Made by a program: the position numbers and the translations under genes
Assembly: GCA_958295665.1 (NCBI GenBank)
Contig: OY282560.1
Span: forward strand, 51,832,333-51,896,332
Length of the DNA stretch: 64,000 nt
Source: Tipula vernalis
Lineage: Eukaryota > Arthropoda > Insecta > Diptera > Tipulidae
Direction of reading: 5' to 3'
Shown: piece after piece, positions 61,961 to 64,000 of the stretch
Numbering within the stretch: position 1 is the stretch's first letter
Layout of the letters: every line of letters begins with the position of its first letter
The notes under the pieces: model-generated
Database searches by the model: none
The model's input: the letters and a program-made list of their open reading frames with translations, nothing else
What the model was told of the DNA's origin: nothing

Positions 61961-62083
61961 TCCCTAGGAATTTTTGGTTCGCCTACAGCTAGCTCGGGAC
62001 CGAAACCGATGTAGCCGGATTGCTGACACAGTACGGGCCAGTAATGGCCTGTAAAACCCGTTTTTATTATTATTATTATTCTG
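61961..62083 (+). mobile_element. 5'-truncated non-LTR retrotransposon 3' end
   Basis: The frame near 61,978 reads LQLARDRNRCSRIADTVRAS followed by NGL and a stop, similar to the C-terminus of insect non-LTR polymerases (LARDRxRW). A (TTA)n tail lies at about 62,065-62,083. Only about 120 bp survive, typical of 5' truncation. Confidence 0.5.
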
Positions 62084-63200
62084 AATCAACTGGTATCACT
62101 TTAAAGAATTAAAATATTCCCAACAATAACGCAACAGATATTGGAATAATAGCAACCATTTTAATGGCAGTTATCATCTTCATTGCACGAATGGGATACA
62201 AGGAACGGAGTAAGATGGTTTGGCTTCCAAAAGAAGACACTAAACTGATAAAAGTTCAGTTGAATTGGTTGTATTCCCAGTGGTATTGTTGTCTGATCCA
62301 CGAGACGAGGATTTTTAAAGGGGGAGAAGTTAAGTACAAGATATAGCCAGGTCATCAAGTTATGCCACCGGATTCTATGGGAAATCATATCATCAAAACA
62401 TGGAATGCTCAAATTCGAGGGGTCCCCTGGATTAAGAATTAATTGTTTACTTTACATAGATTTACAATTATCTATTTGTTTCGAATGGGTGCCTCAGTCG
62501 CTCAACCTATCATCATGAAATTGTCACCATGTATATATTGCATGTCCAGAACAAACCTTACGATATTTTTGATGGAGCTGGACTCCGTGGTCTAAGAGCC
62601 CCGGTACAATTTTTTACTAAAATTTCGTTTTTTTTAAATTCATTCACGGGAGTTTGATTATTTTATTAGTTAATTATTTAATTTTATTAATTTGATTAAT
62701 TATTAATTTTTTAATTTAATTGAATATAATTAATTCAATTAATGTAATTTATCAAATTAACTTAATTAAGGAAATTAATTTTAATAATTTAAATTTAAGT
62801 CAAGCATTCAAATAATAATTTAAATAAATTTAAATAATAATTTAAATTTAAGTCAAATTTCTACGTCATTCATAATATGCATACTAATGATCCATTATTA
62901 TGCAATGAGTTGTTTTGTCAAGTCCAGCTTAAATTATTTTGATTACTATACACGATTTTGTACTGAAGTACTATTTAATCGGTCCGCAGTTCTGTGCCAT
63001 GCATTGTTTTGTGATATTCTGTGTTTACACTGTTTTATATAAATTTAAACCCTCTTTTGAAATGTAACATAGTGCGCTGCTTCGATATTCTATAAAACTT
63101 CGGAAATAATTATATTTTAGAATTTATTTTACTTTCTATTTTCGTCAATTAATGCCACCGTTCCAATCGCTAGTACATAGTTTATAATAAATAAAGACGA
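62084..63200. other. Intergenic, very AT-rich at 62,640-62,870
   Basis: No gene is recognised. The segment 62,640-62,870 is almost only A and T, with repeated TTAATT, TTTAATT and AATAATTTAAAT. TAATTTAAATTTAAGTCAA occurs twice (about 62,786 and 62,839). Confidence 0.5.
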
Positions 63201-63204
63201 AAAT

Positions 63205-63871
63205 GTGTTAATTCCGCTCATTCCTATGATTCACAGCGATTTGCCGTTTGAATTTAAGCGTCTACAATTTCCATTGCGCCTTGCTTTCGCAATGACAATT
63301 AATAAAGCCCAAGGACAATCATTGAAAATAGCTGGTGTGAATTTGGAAAATTCATGCTTTTCGCATGGCCAACTATATGTTGCTTGTTCCAGAGTGGCAG
63401 TGCCAAAAAATTTGTTCATTTTCCCACCGAATGGAAAAACCAAAAATATTGTTTATCCAAAAGCATTGAAATAAAAGTTAAAAGTATAATATTTTATTTA
63501 TTATTCACATTGATCATCAAAAAATTGTTTATATATACATACATACGTATATGATATATACGAAGGTCGTACTGAAAGAAGTGCAGAAAGTAATGTCAAA
63601 CATTATCATTGAGAATGTTCTATAATGTTCCCATACTTGCCTGTTGCCTGTCAGGAGGCAATTACAATACAGGCAAATCTTAAAATATCAATATGTGCCC
63701 CCCCCTTCTTTCCCTGAAATAATGGAAAGTTACTGAACTCAGCTACTGATGATTTCCTTTGATAAATGATTGCAACTACAGAGACGTCGAGAGATTTCTT
63801 GCAAAATATCCGAAGTTCAAAAAATTTCAATTTCTCAGGTTCTCCCGTGCGACGCCAGGTAATTCAGCTAG
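63205..63871 (+). mobile_element. Second Helitron: helicase C-terminus and 3' end
   Basis: An 89-codon frame at 63,205-63,474 reads PFEFKRLQFPLRLAFAMTIN, then KAQGQSLKIAGVNL and [13 protein letters not shown]. These are the final helicase motifs of Helitrons, intact in one frame here, while the same block in the first Helitron is frameshifted. It ends with TAA. About 370 bp downstream, CCCGTGCGACGCCAGGTAA followed by TTCAGCTAG (63,844-63,871) resembles a Helitron 3' end with CTAG. The 5' part is missing, so this is a truncated copy of a different subfamily. Confidence 0.75.
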
Positions 63872-64000
63872 ATTTTATATAAATAAAAGTCAAATCATCA
63901 AATATGTAAATGCACATGTATTAAAATACACTTGCATATTTTTATTATAAAAAGTAAAGTAAAAATATAAAAATTTAGATTTAAGTTGGTAACCATATAA
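63872..64000. other. AT-rich tail of the window
   Basis: No feature is seen. Confidence 0.4.

Overview
The window looks like repeat-rich, AT-rich chromosomal DNA from an insect, most likely a dipteran. The evidence is eukaryotic splice signals and AATAAA polyadenylation signals, a set of BEL/Pao, Ty3/Gypsy, LOA-like, mariner and Helitron elements typical of insect genomes, two large tandem arrays, and very few host genes. No sequence search was possible, so the organism is an inference. Elements were named from protein motifs read by eye.

Layout: (1) 1-4.6 kb is a divergent minisatellite built on TTCTAGAA motifs, interrupted by an inverted-repeat element and by two insertions with identical ends. 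(2) 4.6-9.3 kb is a nearly full-length but decayed LOA/R1-group non-LTR retrotransposon, followed by a mariner stub, a small MITE-like element and a decayed BEL/Pao pol (9.9-11.6 kb). (3) 11.8-13.25 kb (minus) is a host gene with one clear 86-bp intron. It encodes a disordered protein carrying two RVxF-like phosphatase docking motifs. (4) 14.28-23.33 kb is about 50 copies of a 180-bp satellite, joined directly to a truncated BEL/Pao gag on the minus strand. (5) 26.0-28.7 kb is a decayed Ty3/Gypsy pol on the minus strand. (6) 31,238-47,286 is one complete BEL/Pao element of 16.05 kb, bounded by two 382-bp LTRs that differ by eye at one base and by a GATAG target duplication. (7) 48.2-49.4 kb (minus) is an intronless BTB-BACK-PHR-like gene. 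(8) 50.9-56.35 kb is a Helitron with a broken Rep/helicase. (9) 56.8-64 kb holds mariner, non-LTR and second-Helitron fragments and the last exon of a minus-strand host gene (59,348-59,681).

The most striking system is the giant BEL/Pao element. Its 5' leader, between primer-binding site and gag, is about 10 kb long and is filled mainly by a 172-bp tandem repeat: about 31 copies in direct orientation, then about 9 diverged copies in inverted orientation. The inverted block is itself split by a 1.57-kb TG...CA insertion with its own ACCT target duplication. The element therefore carries a private satellite in a head-to-head layout whose transcript could fold into long double-stranded RNA. The near-identical LTRs point to a recent insertion, although the gag-pol frame has two in-frame stops.

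A second theme is hairpin-forming DNA: a 219-bp-arm foldback, perfect 22- and 23-bp inverted repeats inside two unrelated transposon ORFs, a 21-bp-stem hairpin at 58.1 kb, and an inverted duplication of the Helitron 5' end.
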